NCBI GenBank assembly: GCA_021782055.1
Contig: JAJXVP010000027.1
Location: 1 to 21,448 of the forward strand
Origin: a bacterium
Lineage (GTDB): Bacteria > Spirochaetota > Spirochaetia > JABEVK01
Length of the DNA: 21,448 bases
Direction: 5' to 3'
Shown here one piece after another: positions 1 through 8,578 of the stretch. How positions within the stretch are numbered: the first letter of the stretch is position 1; each line of letters begins with the position of its first letter. The notes beneath the pieces were generated by a model. That model was not told the DNA's origin, made no database searches, and saw only the letters and a list, made by a program, of their open reading frames with translations. A program made the translations under genes and the position numbers.

Positions 1-265
1 TTAAGAGCTTGCGGGCCGCAAAATAGCCTTGAAGGATTTTGAACAGATCGGTGAGGTTTTTAAACGACAGGTAGCGGCGCAATTTGCCCGACGGAATGCC
101 GTAGAACTCTACACCCGCCTGTTCAACTAGGGCTTTCTCGAGGCCATCGCGGGAACCAATCCAAAGGAAGCGGGCGGTTGTTAACTGTTTAAGCTGTGTT
201 AAAACCGCTAAGCCGGGGTAAACATGGCCGCCCGTGCCGCCTCCCGTAAAGACAATGACTTGCAG
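1..265 (-). CDS. murG: MurG, UDP-GlcNAc:lipid I transferase (N-terminal part, runs off window)
   Basis: This is the first 88 codons of the membrane-associated glycosyltransferase that adds GlcNAc to lipid I to make lipid II in peptidoglycan synthesis. The reading shows the hallmark glycine-rich start VIVFTGGGTGGHVYPGLAV, followed by FLWIGSRDGLEKALVE and GVEFYGIPSGKLRRYLS, all typical of the MurG N-terminal acceptor domain. No ATG, GTG or TTG occurs in frame between the upstream TAA and the glycine motif. The best start is a CTG at 265-263, preceded by a Shine-Dalgarno AAGGGGG five bases away (271-277). A good promoter lies just upstream (-10 at 290-295, -35 at 314-319). The gene therefore appears to head its own transcript, which is less common than a place inside a dcw operon. 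The identification is firm; the exact start is inferred. Confidence 0.93.
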   Translation of the reverse strand, partial: MQVIVFTGGGTGGHVYPGLAVLTQLKQLTTARFLWIGSRDGLEKALVEQAGVEFYGIPSGKLRRYLSFKNLTDLFKILQGYFAARKLL

Positions 266-288
266 AAAGTCCCCCTTTTCTGTATCGT
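260..288 (+). promoter_or_regulatory. Weak candidate promoter for the secreted protein gene at 298
   Basis: TTGCAG (260-265) and TATCGT (283-288) are 17 bp apart, nine bases before the ATG at 298. There is no Shine-Dalgarno sequence before that ATG, so a leaderless or nearly leaderless mRNA is possible. Both hexamers are weak matches, and the site overlaps the start of murG. Confidence 0.3.
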
Positions 289-289
289 G

Positions 290-319
290 ATTTTATCATG
301 AAGAAAACGCTTGTGGCAA
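290..319 (-). promoter_or_regulatory. Predicted sigma-70-type promoter of murG
   Basis: On the minus strand TTGCCA (complement of 314-319) and TAAAAT (complement of 290-295) are separated by 18 bp; each matches the consensus hexamer at five of six bases. The predicted transcript would start near 283, giving a leader of about 18 nt before the CTG start. The promoter lies over the start codon and first codons of the divergent gene at 298, so the two transcription starts probably interfere. Confidence 0.6.
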
Positions 320-1092
320 TCTTAAGCCTAACGGCAGGGTTGGCTTGGGGACAAGCCGCCCTCCCAGACTCACAAACCTGGCTCAGTTTTTTATCGGATG
401 CAGACCGTGCAACGCTGGCCCAGAAAGGGGAGCTCCTCGACTCAGCCTATAACGTCTCAGCACTTGACCTATACTCGGCAGGCCCGTGGGCACTAAACGA
501 AGCTCAGGCTTGGCAGGGGCGAATAACGACGGTTTCGGCGGAACTTTTGACCGTGCTCAACGCTCCCGATGCCGACAAACCCCTGTCAGAACGTTTGTTA
601 TCGGCATTCAACGCCATGAATGCCGTCAGTACGATGAAGGGTACCACCTACTGGTCAACCATGCGCAAAGATTGGGAAACCCTGATTCTTGATAGCTATC
701 GGGTTTCGGCCCCCGAAAAAGCCGACAGGCTCCCCGACGCTCACTTTACGTCGATCCCACCGTACCTCAAAATGGTGGTTTTTCAAAAGGATAACAAACT
801 CGGTGACGGCTTTACCTCAATCGAAATCACCTCTCAACCCGATGGCTTCTTTGTTACCATGAAAAATGTGGACCCTTTGACGTATTTCTTCGTGCCCTTG
901 GTTGGGGCCGGAGATTTTCAAATGACTTTTTCGATCACCTTTCTTAAGGATAAGATCGCCGTCTATACCGTCATGGGGGCCAAAACCATCCAGTTCTTTG
1001 GCTTGGAGCATTCTAAAGACAAGTCCTTTCGCAACCGGATGATGGCCTTGGCGGGTTGGTTTACGCGCCAGCTGAAAGGAACCTCGTCCTAA
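298..1092 (+). CDS. Secreted protein of unknown function (possibly DUF6675-like)
   Basis: The 264-residue product begins with a classical signal peptide (KK, then a hydrophobic core to about residue 18, likely cleavage near AWGQA), so it should be exported to the periplasm or envelope. I see no catalytic motif. The mature part has a helical first half with conserved-looking NAMNAVSTMKGTTYWSTMRK (about residues 105-124). The second half is rich in beta strands, with FFVPLVGAGDF and AVYTVMGAKTI. The overall pattern reminds me of spirochaete secreted proteins grouped as DUF6675; that is from memory and unsearched. No Shine-Dalgarno precedes the ATG. The gene is divergent from murG by 32 bp and converges on comM with a 30-bp gap. 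Confidence 0.75.
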   Translation: MKKTLVAILSLTAGLAWGQAALPDSQTWLSFLSDADRATLAQKGELLDSAYNVSALDLYSAGPWALNEAQAWQGRITTVSAELLTVLNAPDADKPLSERLLSAFNAMNAVSTMKGTTYWSTMRKDWETLILDSYRVSAPEKADRLPDAHFTSIPPYLKMVVFQKDNKLGDGFTSIEITSQPDGFFVTMKNVDPLTYFFVPLVGAGDFQMTFSITFLKDKIAVYTVMGAKTIQFFGLEHSKDKSFRNRMMALAGWFTRQLKGTSS

Positions 1093-1107
1093 GTAGAAAG
1101 GAACCTC
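1074..1107. repeat. 12-bp direct repeat spanning the stop codon
   Basis: GAAAGGAACCTC occurs at 1074-1085 and again at 1096-1107, a period of 22 bp, bracketing the TAA of the secreted-protein gene. It looks like a small local duplication. No strong terminator hairpin is visible between this gene and the convergent comM. Confidence 0.5.
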
Positions 1108-1122
1108 CCCGCATAAAGGCCA

Positions 1123-2616
1123 CTAAGTTTGCCAGTATTCCTCTCCTTGGGCTTTGCGCAAACTGAGGGCTTCTTCTAAATCCTCGTCTTTCAGACTAGG
1201 GCGGTTATCGAGGTCAGCCAGAGTGACTGCCAGGCGCAAGAGGGCTACCGCGCCCCGGCCAGACCAAGCTTCGCGCCGTACGCCCTCTCGCCAAAAGGTC
1301 TGTTGACGGCTGGTCAAGATGACTGACTTTTGAAGTTCTCCCCAGTCTCGCCAAGCATTTTTCTCTTGCCCCAGTCGGGCTCGCCTTCGCTCAAGAGCAT
1401 TTTCTAACCGTTGACGCTCGTGACTCAGGCTGACCTTTCCTTCGGGAGGGTATTCCTCGCCCGCTTCTAAAAAGAGGCGAATATCCACACGGTCCATGAG
1501 TGCTCCCCCCAAGCGGTCCCAGTATTTGCGAATAGCGACATGCCCGCATAAACACACCCCTTCGCGTCGTCCGGCTTGCCCACAGGGGCAGGCGTTGGCG
1601 GTAAGAACCAACTGGAACCGCGCCGGGTAAACGAGTTGCCTTCCCGCTCGTGCTAAGCTGACCTGACCATCTTCGAGGGGCTCGCGTAAGGTTTGCAAAA
1701 AGCTAGGCGAAAACTGCAGGGCTTCATCTAAAAACAAGACTCCTCGATGAGCCAACGCTGCCTCACCTGGTTCGTTGGCTTTGCCTCCCCCTACTAAGCC
1801 GGCCACATTTGCCGCATGGTGGGGGGCACGAAACGGTGGCTGGGGGTAAACTGAGTTAACCTCGCCTCGCAAAGATTTTAAACGGGCAACTTCCCAGGCT
1901 TCTTGTGGTTCCAAGGGGGGTAACAGCTTTTGCAGGTACCGCCCTGCGACGGTTTTACCCCCGCCAGGTGGGCCATACAACAAACAGGAATGGCCTCCGG
2001 CTGCGGCGGTTAGTAAGGCACGAAAGACACTGGGCCTGGGCGTCCACCCGGGCCAGACGCCGGGCTGGGGCGAATACCCTGGTAAGGCGGTGACTCCTTG
2101 GGTGGTTGAGCCCTTTTGTTGCTTCAACTCTTCGACTAAAAGCGAAAAATGCGGGGCCGAGACGATATGAAACCCCTCGACAGCCTCAGCTTCGGCACGG
2201 CAGACTGAAGGAAGTGCCGCCACCAAAAGCCCTTTTTCTCGAGCCCTTGCCAACGCCGAAAGAACACCGGGAACCCCCCGCAATTGACCATCCAAGGCGA
2301 GTTCACCCACCGCTAATAGGGCTGGAAGCGTACTGGGCAGAGAACCACTGGCGGCCAAAAGGGCTAACGCCATAGGTAAATCAAAGCCCGACCCGCTTTT
2401 TGGCAGGTCTGCCGGCGAAAGGTTAATCAAGATTCTCTGCTGAGGAAAACTCAACCCCGAGCGTCGCCAGGCGATGCGAATCCGTTCCCTGGCTTCACGT
2501 ACCGCACCGGTAGGCAGGCCTACGATATCCATCCCAGGAATCCCCGGGCGAAGGTCGACCTCGACACGAACTAATTCTCCCTCGTAACCCAAGGGCACAA
2601 ACCCATAGACTTCCAT
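1123..2616 (-). CDS. comM: ComM-type AAA+ ATPase (YifB/Mg-chelatase-like)
   Basis: This is a member of the ComM/YifB family, hexameric AAA+ helicases that promote branch migration during natural transformation and recombination. Visible parts, counted from the ATG: N-terminal LonC-like domain with IPGMDIVGLP and INLSPADLPKSGSGFDLPMA (residues 27-83), Walker A GPPGGGKT (215-222), Walker B GVLFLDE (292-298) and REPLEDG. A cysteine cluster, ACPCG then CLCG, is typical of the family. At about 497 residues it has the usual length. The start may be this ATG (GAGG five bases upstream) or a GTG at 2622 with its own AAGGA; the two cannot be told apart. It lies 50 bp or so downstream of phoR with no visible terminator, so read-through from the pho operon is possible. 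Confidence 0.92.
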   Translation of the reverse strand: MEVYGFVPLGYEGELVRVEVDLRPGIPGMDIVGLPTGAVREARERIRIAWRRSGLSFPQQRILINLSPADLPKSGSGFDLPMALALLAASGSLPSTLPALLAVGELALDGQLRGVPGVLSALARAREKGLLVAALPSVCRAEAEAVEGFHIVSAPHFSLLVEELKQQKGSTTQGVTALPGYSPQPGVWPGWTPRPSVFRALLTAAAGGHSCLLYGPPGGGKTVAGRYLQKLLPPLEPQEAWEVARLKSLRGEVNSVYPQPPFRAPHHAANVAGLVGGGKANEPGEAALAHRGVLFLDEALQFSPSFLQTLREPLEDGQVSLARAGRQLVYPARFQLVLTANACPCGQAGRREGVCLCGHVAIRKYWDRLGGALMDRVDIRLFLEAGEEYPPEGKVSLSHERQRLENALERRRARLGQEKNAWRDWGELQKSVILTSRQQTFWREGVRREAWSGRGAVALLRLAVTLADLDNRPSLKDEDLEEALSLRKAQGEEYWQT

Positions 2617-2672
2617 AACCACCTCGTTCCTTGAATAGAACAGGGTAGTCGAGAGTTCAGCTTCAAAATCGC

Positions 2673-4469
2673 TTAGCTATCGGTCGCTGTGACAGGTGCC
2701 TGACACGGAAAGATCAACGAAAAGCGAGTGCCTTGTTTTTGGCGGGGAGGGGGGCTTTCGACCTGAACCCGACCTCGGTGCAAAACAATGATATGTTTGA
2801 CGATCGACAGACCTAGGCCGGTGCCTTCCTTTTCACGTCCTCGTTCGGTACGGTAAAAGCGTTCAAAAATTCGTTCTTTTTCTTTTTCGGGAATTCCAGG
2901 GCCTTGGTCCTCGACAAAGAGCGTGGCTTCACCCCCCGAAATACTGAGGCCTAACAAAATTTGCGATCCTTCGGACGAGAACTTGACGGCATTGTCTAAA
3001 AGGTTCACCAGCGCTTGCTCGAGCAACAGCGGGTAAAAGTAGCCTTGAACCTCGTTCTCGGGTACAGCCCAGGCCAGTAAGATTTTTTTCTTGGTCAGCT
3101 TTTTGTGGCAGACGTTCGCGGCCCCTGTCATAACATCTTGCAAAACAGCAAATTCCCACTTCGAGGCCAAGGTTTGTTGGTTTTCAATCTTGGACAAAAT
3201 CAAAAGGTCTTCGATGATCAAATTGAGCCGTTGGGCATGACGGGAAATAATCTTTAAAAAGTGCTTAGCTTTGTCTGGGTCACCTAAAGCACCGCCTTCT
3301 AGGGTTTCGACATATCCTAAAATGTTGGTGATGGGCGTTTTTAACTCGTGCGACACGTTGGCCACAAAATCGCGGCGAACGGCCTCAAGACGCACTAACT
3401 GCGAAATATCGCTCATGACCAGCACACAACCCCACAACTCGTCGGCATTGTTGTAGAGTGCTGCGCCTTGCAGACTCAGGGTGGTCTCTAGGTCATGCAG
3501 GTGAATGTTGGCCTTAGCTTCTTTTGCCTCTCCGTTGAGCAGTTGACGAACAACGGCATCCAAAGCGGAGTTGCGGGTCACCTCTAAAAAGTTTTGTCCC
3601 GAGGGTGAGGTATAAACGGGAAAGATTCTGCTGGCCGCCGCATTCCAGGTAAGAATTTTTCCCCGGGAGTTCAGCACCACGACGGCCTCGACCATTCCTT
3701 CCAAAATGGCTTCAAATTGGTTTTTTTGCCGACGAATGGTTCCAATGCGGTCCTGCAGTTGGTCAAACATCGAGTTCATCGCTTTAGCCAAAAGCTGAAG
3801 TTCCCAAGGTTTCTCAACAAAGACCTTTTCATATTCCAACCCCTGGGCAAAGCGAGTAGAGTTACGAATCAGTCGTTGAATGTTGCGAGAAAACGCCCGT
3901 GAGTAAAAAAATGCCAAACCAAAAACCGTGATGAGCAAAGCTAGGCTTATGCTTAAAAACGTCACAAAGAGGTTTTTGAGGACAGCATCGACTCGATCAA
4001 AGGGCGTCCCCAACGCCAAGAACCCCAGCACCTTACCATGGATACGGAACACTGTAAAATAGTAAAGAGTTTCATGCCCGTCCTCTCGGTTGGTCTTTAC
4101 CAACGAGTTATAGGGTGAACGTAAAATTTGCCAGCGTTCAAAGTTGCCCAGCGAAATTCCTTGGCCCTGCAACGCAGGTTCAGAATCGGCGATCAGCCTA
4201 CCGTCGGGGTTAAACAGCAACAGCTTGTTGTTGATTGATGGTTGCGTTGAAAACGCCAAAGCGGCAGTTTTGGTTTCGAAAACAGCTTGCAGTTTATCTT
4301 GTGCCAACGACGTTAAAACGGCTAAGGCGGCACGAGAGCTAGCCACGGTTTCTGAACGAAAATCCCCGCGAATTTTTTGATTGTAAATCAACAGAATAAA
4401 CGTTTGCGAGGCCAAAACCAGCACAGCCAGGACTAGCAAGAACTGAAGCAAAAAGCTAGGTTTTTTCAA
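2673..4469 (-). CDS. phoR: PhoR, phosphate sensor histidine kinase
   Basis: This is the membrane histidine kinase that, with the Pst transporter and PhoU, controls PhoB phosphorylation. Domains in order: TM helix about residues 8-29; extracytoplasmic segment 30-165 (Cache-like in size); TM helix 166-189; HAMP-like linker 190-240; PAS domain 250-355; HisKA with phospho-acceptor His374 in VSHELKTPITN; HATPase with N-box NLLDNAVKFS, DQGPGIP and GTGLGLSIVKHI. The large extracytoplasmic domain is the form seen in Gram-positive-type PhoR; E. coli PhoR lacks it. The start is TTG at 4469-4467, which overlaps the phoB stop as TTGA, so translation is probably coupled. The 598-residue length is normal for the PAS-containing type. 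Its position next to phoB and phoU supports the assignment over other kinases. Confidence 0.92.
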   Translation of the reverse strand: MKKPSFLLQFLLVLAVLVLASQTFILLIYNQKIRGDFRSETVASSRAALAVLTSLAQDKLQAVFETKTAALAFSTQPSINNKLLLFNPDGRLIADSEPALQGQGISLGNFERWQILRSPYNSLVKTNREDGHETLYYFTVFRIHGKVLGFLALGTPFDRVDAVLKNLFVTFLSISLALLITVFGLAFFYSRAFSRNIQRLIRNSTRFAQGLEYEKVFVEKPWELQLLAKAMNSMFDQLQDRIGTIRRQKNQFEAILEGMVEAVVVLNSRGKILTWNAAASRIFPVYTSPSGQNFLEVTRNSALDAVVRQLLNGEAKEAKANIHLHDLETTLSLQGAALYNNADELWGCVLVMSDISQLVRLEAVRRDFVANVSHELKTPITNILGYVETLEGGALGDPDKAKHFLKIISRHAQRLNLIIEDLLILSKIENQQTLASKWEFAVLQDVMTGAANVCHKKLTKKKILLAWAVPENEVQGYFYPLLLEQALVNLLDNAVKFSSEGSQILLGLSISGGEATLFVEDQGPGIPEKEKERIFERFYRTERGREKEGTGLGLSIVKHIIVLHRGRVQVESPPPRQKQGTRFSLIFPCQAPVTATDS

Positions 4470-5164
4470 TTCATGCCCCGAAGGCGATAGCCGACTCCTC
4501 GGACAGTTTCGACATGCAGGCCTTGAGTACCAAGCTTTTTGCGCAGGCCAAGAATTTGAACGTCAACGGAACGTTCGGTGACTGGGTAGTTCCCGCCTCT
4601 GACGGCATCGATGATCTGATTACGGGAAAACACCCAGCCCGGGTTGGCCAGTAAGTGCCGCAAAATGGCAAATTCCGTAGCGGACAATTCCACCGGTTGG
4701 CCCTCAACAAGGACCTCATGCCGAACGGTGTCCATCGCAATTCCATGAACCTGTAAAACCGTTTCAGAAGAGGCTGCCACGGCGGCTTCGGTGTTACGTC
4801 GCAACACCGCTCGGGCCCTGGCGATGAGTACTTTCGGAGAGAACGGCTTGGTAATGTAGTCATCGGCACCAATCTCTAAACCACTTATAACATCAACATC
4901 TTCAGATTTTGCCGTTAAGAGAATAACGGGGATATGCCGGGTGGCTTCGGATTGTTTAATTTTTCGGCAAACATCTAGGCCATTGATCCCCGGTAGCATC
5001 AAGTCGAGAACCACCAGATCAATCTTTTTGGCTTTGATCTGAGCTAAGGCGTTTTCGCCGGTTGCGGTGCGCACAACCTCAAAACCTTGAGATTCCAGGT
5101 TATACGCAACCAGCTCTAGAATATCGGGGTTATCTTCGACGACTAAAACTTTCCCGTAGCTCAT
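4466..5164 (-). CDS. phoB: PhoB, OmpR-family response regulator of the phosphate regulon
   Basis: This is a 232-residue response regulator: receiver domain at residues 1-120 with acidic pocket E10/D11, phospho-acceptor Asp54 (VVLDLMLPG), Thr/Ala switch LLTAK and Lys106 (ITKPF), then a winged-helix DNA-binding domain (about 133-230, ending TVRGVGYRLRG). The start chosen is the ATG at 5164, five bases after AAGGA; it gives the usual short N-terminus before KVLVVED. It lies 13 bp after phoU and overlaps phoR. It would activate the pst genes when phosphate is low, although I do not see an obvious E. coli-style Pho box upstream of pstS. Confidence 0.95.
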   Translation of the reverse strand: MSYGKVLVVEDNPDILELVAYNLESQGFEVVRTATGENALAQIKAKKIDLVVLDLMLPGINGLDVCRKIKQSEATRHIPVILLTAKSEDVDVISGLEIGADDYITKPFSPKVLIARARAVLRRNTEAAVAASSETVLQVHGIAMDTVRHEVLVEGQPVELSATEFAILRHLLANPGWVFSRNQIIDAVRGGNYPVTERSVDVQILGLRKKLGTQGLHVETVRGVGYRLRGMN

Positions 5165-5177
5165 CAGGGTCCTTCTG

Positions 5178-5825
5178 TTATAGTTCTGCGTGCGACCCAA
5201 CGGCGCTGTAAATTGCCCAGCTACAAATTGTTACCGCGTGGTCACCCATGCGTTCCAAAAAGCGCGAAAGGAACAGCAGTTTTGTTGCTTGTTTGATATT
5301 ATCAGAATCTTCGAGCATTAGGGCCAAAAGTTCGCGGTAAATTTGCTTGTTCAGATGGTCCATCTCAGAGTCTAGCTTGGCGGTTTCGCGGGCTTTCACT
5401 TCGTCCGAGTGAATTAAGGCATCCACAGCATCTCGCAACATTTTTGAACCAAGGTCGAGCATCTTCGGAATATCAATCAATGGCTTGATGTACTTTTCAT
5501 CGGACAGCTCTTTGGCGCGTTTGGCGGCATGAACCACATAATCACCGATCCGTTCAATATCCGATACCACTTTGAGGCAGGCCACGATATGCCGTAGGTC
5601 GCTGGCAACCGGCTGTTCCCGCGCCAGGATGAGGGTGCATTTGTCGGTGATTTCCAGCTCCATCGCGTTGACTTTTTCGTCAGCTTCGATGACCTGTTTG
5701 GCCAAGGCCGAGTCCTGCTTAATCAAAGCCTTCTGGGCTTTTTTGACATTCTCTTCTACCAGAACAACCATGCGTACAAGGTCCTGGTTAACTACTTCTA
5801 ATTCTTGCTGAAAATGCTCTCTCAT
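5178..5825 (-). CDS. phoU: PhoU, phosphate-transport/signalling regulator
   Basis: This is a 215-residue, all-helical cytoplasmic protein with two PhoU three-helix-bundle repeats. Recognisable segments are VIEADEKVNAMELEI in the first repeat and KLDSEMDHLNKQIYREL in the second, with the acidic residues that bind metal clusters in this family, and the ending SRFLERMGDHAVTICSWAIY. PhoU links transport through PstSCAB to inhibition of PhoR. AAGGAG lies six bases before the ATG. The gene follows pstB after a 41-bp gap and precedes phoB, the usual order in a phosphate operon. Confidence 0.95.
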   Translation of the reverse strand: MREHFQQELEVVNQDLVRMVVLVEENVKKAQKALIKQDSALAKQVIEADEKVNAMELEITDKCTLILAREQPVASDLRHIVACLKVVSDIERIGDYVVHAAKRAKELSDEKYIKPLIDIPKMLDLGSKMLRDAVDALIHSDEVKARETAKLDSEMDHLNKQIYRELLALMLEDSDNIKQATKLLFLSRFLERMGDHAVTICSWAIYSAVGSHAEL

Positions 5826-5866
5826 GTTCGGCTCCTTGGGTTAGGGTTCAAAGGCTAGCTGGGAGA

Positions 5867-6640
5867 TCAACCGAAACGTCCCGAAATGTAGCTTTCGGTT
5901 CGGCTGTCCTTGGGATTAAAAAAGATATCATCAGTTTTGCCAAATTCGACCATTTCACCAGTCAAAAAGAAGCCGGTAGCGTCCGAGACACGACCCGCTT
6001 GCTGCATATTGTGGGTGACAATGACAATGGTGTACTGCTTTTTAAGGTCATCAAGCAACGACTCGATTTTTGCCGTCGAAATGGGGTCGAGGGCACTGGT
6101 GGGTTCGTCCATTAAAAGAACATCGGGCTCGACCGCCAAGACGCGGGCGATACACAGCCTCTGCTGTTGCCCACCTGATAAGCCCAGGGCCGATTTGTGC
6201 AGACGGTCTTTGACCTCGTCAAAGAGAGCGGCGTGGACAAGGCTTCGTTCGACAATCTCGTCCAAGGCACGGTGCCGTTTTTTGCCAGCGGCTAAACCAT
6301 GCAGTCGAGGACCATAGGCCACATTGTCGTAAATGCTCATGGGAAAGGGGTTGGGCTTTTGAAACACCATGCCGACTTTTTGGCGGAGCTCGATCACATC
6401 GCAGTCATTTATAATATCTTGGCCGTCGTAAAGCACGGAACCCTGGACTTTGACGCTTTCGATAAGGTCATTCATCCGGTTCAACTGACGCAAAAAGGTC
6501 GATTTTCCACAGCCCGATGGGCCAATGAGGGCCGTAATGGTATTTTGCTGAATGTCAAAGGTAATTTTTTTAAGAGCCTGAACTTCACCATACCAGAGGT
6601 CTAAGTCTTTAATAGAAAATTTTGCGGTATCCGTGGCCAT
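5867..6640 (-). CDS. pstB: PstB, ATPase of the phosphate ABC transporter
   Basis: This ABC ATPase of 257 residues energises phosphate import. It has Walker A GPSGCGKS (40-47), Q-loop in [20 protein letters not shown], signature LSGGQQQ (154-160), Walker B VLLMDE (175-180), D-loop SALD and the switch histidine in [15 protein letters not shown] (His210). [10 protein letters not shown] followed by SIYDN is diagnostic for PstB among ABC ATPases. The start is the ATG at 6640, six bases after AAGGAG; longer in-frame readings would run back through the pstA stop region. It is 10 bp from pstA. Confidence 0.97.
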   Translation of the reverse strand: MATDTAKFSIKDLDLWYGEVQALKKITFDIQQNTITALIGPSGCGKSTFLRQLNRMNDLIESVKVQGSVLYDGQDIINDCDVIELRQKVGMVFQKPNPFPMSIYDNVAYGPRLHGLAAGKKRHRALDEIVERSLVHAALFDEVKDRLHKSALGLSGGQQQRLCIARVLAVEPDVLLMDEPTSALDPISTAKIESLLDDLKKQYTIVIVTHNMQQAGRVSDATGFFLTGEMVEFGKTDDIFFNPKDSRTESYISGRFG

Positions 6641-6650
6641 GAAGTACTCC

Positions 6651-7553
6651 TTACTCCCCTGAGAAACGCTTCGTGAGACGGCGTTCAAAGAATCGTCCTA
6701 GCAAATTGACGCCAAGGACCAGTGCGATTAAAACAACAGCCGTTGCCGTTTGGCCTTGTTGGGCCGCCGGGGTGGGGTTGTCCGCGAACAAAGTATAAAT
6801 GTGAACTGCCAGGGTGTCGCCGGGAACATGGGTCAGACTAAAATTGGCCCAACCGTTTGCAGAACTTGCTTCACCCGTGGTATAAATCAAGGCCGCCGTT
6901 TCACCGATGACACGCCCCGAAACGATGAGGGCACCCGTCATTAGCCCAGGAATTGAGGCCGGTAAAACCGTTCGAAAAATAGTTTGAAGCTTGGTTGCTC
7001 CCAGAGCGTAGCTAGCTTCGCGAAGAGAGCTTGGTACCGCTCGTAAGGCATCCTCTGCGGTACGCATCATCCAGGGCAGGTTGAGAATAGCCAGGGTGAG
7101 AGCTCCAGCGAGACGAGAAAATTCCCAGCGAGGTCCTTGACCAAAATTGGTGACAAACAAAAGAAAGCCCAACAGGCCAATGATGACCGAAGGAACGCTT
7201 GAGAGCGTCTCGGTCGCAAACCTAAGAATTTTCAGCATTGTTCCTTGTTTGGCGTATTCGACGATGTACACAGCCGCCGAAATACCAATCAACAGCATGG
7301 GTATCATAGAAAGTACTAAAATGTAAAAGGTATTAAACAACTGAGGAGCGATTCCTCGGTCAAAGTCACTGCTAATAAAAAAATTCAGGCTAAGGTTTTT
7401 AAAGCCAGCCGCAAAAGTGTAACCAATAATATACAAAAGGACGAGCAGGACAAAGCCAGTAACCACCCAGTGAGTAATGGCATGAGCCTGGTCCCGCTTA
7501 AGTTCCCTTTGATGCCGAAAATGGGCGGACTTAGAGTCTTGCTTTCTGGTCAT
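6651..7553 (-). CDS. pstA: PstA, phosphate ABC transporter permease
   Basis: This inner-membrane permease of 300 residues forms the phosphate channel with PstC. There is one N-terminal TM helix (about 29-50), then a periplasmic segment and a permease core of about five helices. The coupling (EAA) loop reads [27 protein letters not shown] and is followed by [15 protein letters not shown], both typical of PstA. The start is the ATG at 7553, overlapping the pstC stop as ATGA, with GAGG eight bases upstream. The charged N-terminus ([20 protein letters not shown]) lies in the cytoplasm. Confidence 0.96.
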   Translation of the reverse strand: MTRKQDSKSAHFRHQRELKRDQAHAITHWVVTGFVLLVLLYIIGYTFAAGFKNLSLNFFISSDFDRGIAPQLFNTFYILVLSMIPMLLIGISAAVYIVEYAKQGTMLKILRFATETLSSVPSVIIGLLGFLLFVTNFGQGPRWEFSRLAGALTLAILNLPWMMRTAEDALRAVPSSLREASYALGATKLQTIFRTVLPASIPGLMTGALIVSGRVIGETAALIYTTGEASSANGWANFSLTHVPGDTLAVHIYTLFADNPTPAAQQGQTATAVVLIALVLGVNLLGRFFERRLTKRFSGE

Positions 7554-8497
7554 GAATATATCCTCTTGGCAGCAAAGGCTCGGCTGACGGCTACTAGAAT
7601 GGCAGAAATGACAAGCAGAACAAAAGAAATCGTCCAAAGAGAATTATAGAGTGGCGAACCCACCGTAGCATCTTTGAAGTTAAAGAGCAGTTGAGTCGTT
7701 AACACACTCGTAGGACCAACGTAGAGGTACGGAAAGTAATTACTTAACCCGAAGGGAAGGTGTTGCGAGTTACCAATGACAAAGGCTACAGCAACGGTTT
7801 CACCCAAGGCGCGAGCAATTCCTAAGATGATACCTGTCATAATTCCCGGCCCAGCCGCTGGAATCACGACCTTCGAAACTGTCTGGCGTCGGGTGGACCC
7901 CAGCGCATAGCTCCCTTCACGAAGCTCTCGGGGAACGGCTTGCATGGCATCGTAGGAAATGGTCGCCACAGTAGGCAAAATCATAAACGTAACTACGACA
8001 GCGGCGGGAACCAAGCCATAGCCGTTGTAAAAGATCCCACCGGCGATCAGGTTCAAAAAGTTCCGAATAAGAGGTACAACGACAATAAGGCCGAACAGGC
8101 CAAAAATCACCGAAGGAATCCCTAAAAACAGCTCAATTGCCCGTAGAAGCGGATATTTTAACCATTTCGGGGCAATTTCCGAAATAAAGACAGCTACCGC
8201 TAGTGAAATGGGGACGGCAAAAACCAAGCTAAGAACCACCAGACTGAGTGACCCGATAATAAAGTAGCTGATGCCGAGATGAGTTTGGGCGTCCCAGTTT
8301 GAGGAAAGGAAAAAGTCGGCAGGTGAAACATGGCTCTGAGTAAAGGTTTGAAAGGATTGAGAACCAACAAAGTAATAAACAAGAATCAGCAGAATAACGA
8401 CGACAAGAGCGCTGAGCGCAAACCATAGGTGCCCTAGAAACTCCGCGGTGGCACCCCTTCTGATGGCGGGGCGGCCTTTACTTTGGTTTGTATTCAT
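7550..8497 (-). CDS. pstC: PstC, phosphate ABC transporter permease
   Basis: This is the partner permease of PstA, 315 residues with about six TM helices (first at about 23-45). The coupling loop REGSYALGSTRRQTVSKVVIPAAGPGIMTG and the helix segment GIARALGETVAVAFVIGN are characteristic; the arginine and glutamate of ARALGET are the conserved charged pair of this family. The start is the ATG at 8497, preceded by GAGGAG at five bases. It is separated from pstS by 97 bp that contain two hairpins and overlaps pstA by four bases. Confidence 0.96.
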   Translation of the reverse strand: MNTNQSKGRPAIRRGATAEFLGHLWFALSALVVVILLILVYYFVGSQSFQTFTQSHVSPADFFLSSNWDAQTHLGISYFIIGSLSLVVLSLVFAVPISLAVAVFISEIAPKWLKYPLLRAIELFLGIPSVIFGLFGLIVVVPLIRNFLNLIAGGIFYNGYGLVPAAVVVTFMILPTVATISYDAMQAVPRELREGSYALGSTRRQTVSKVVIPAAGPGIMTGIILGIARALGETVAVAFVIGNSQHLPFGLSNYFPYLYVGPTSVLTTQLLFNFKDATVGSPLYNSLWTISFVLLVISAILVAVSRAFAAKRIYS

Positions 8498-8531
8498 GGC
8501 GACTCCTCGAAAATACCTGTAGATCAAGGCA

Positions 8532-8561
8532 AAGAGGTGACAGCTTTCGCGGTCACCTCTT
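8532..8561 (-). promoter_or_regulatory. Hairpin between pstS and pstC (10-bp perfect stem)
   Basis: The inverted repeat AAGAGGTGAC (8532-8541) and GTCACCTCTT (8552-8561) has a 10-nt spacer. In the transcript it follows pstS, but no T-run comes after it, so it is more likely an mRNA-stability or partial-termination element than a full terminator. It would let pstS be made in excess over the membrane components. Confidence 0.75.
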
Positions 8562-8578
8562 GTGTTTCTAAAGCTTCA

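Noticed and set aside
1074..1123. Terminator between the secreted protein gene and comM
   Set aside because: Only a 4-bp stem around the stop codon is visible and there is no T-run; the notable feature is merely a 12-bp direct repeat.
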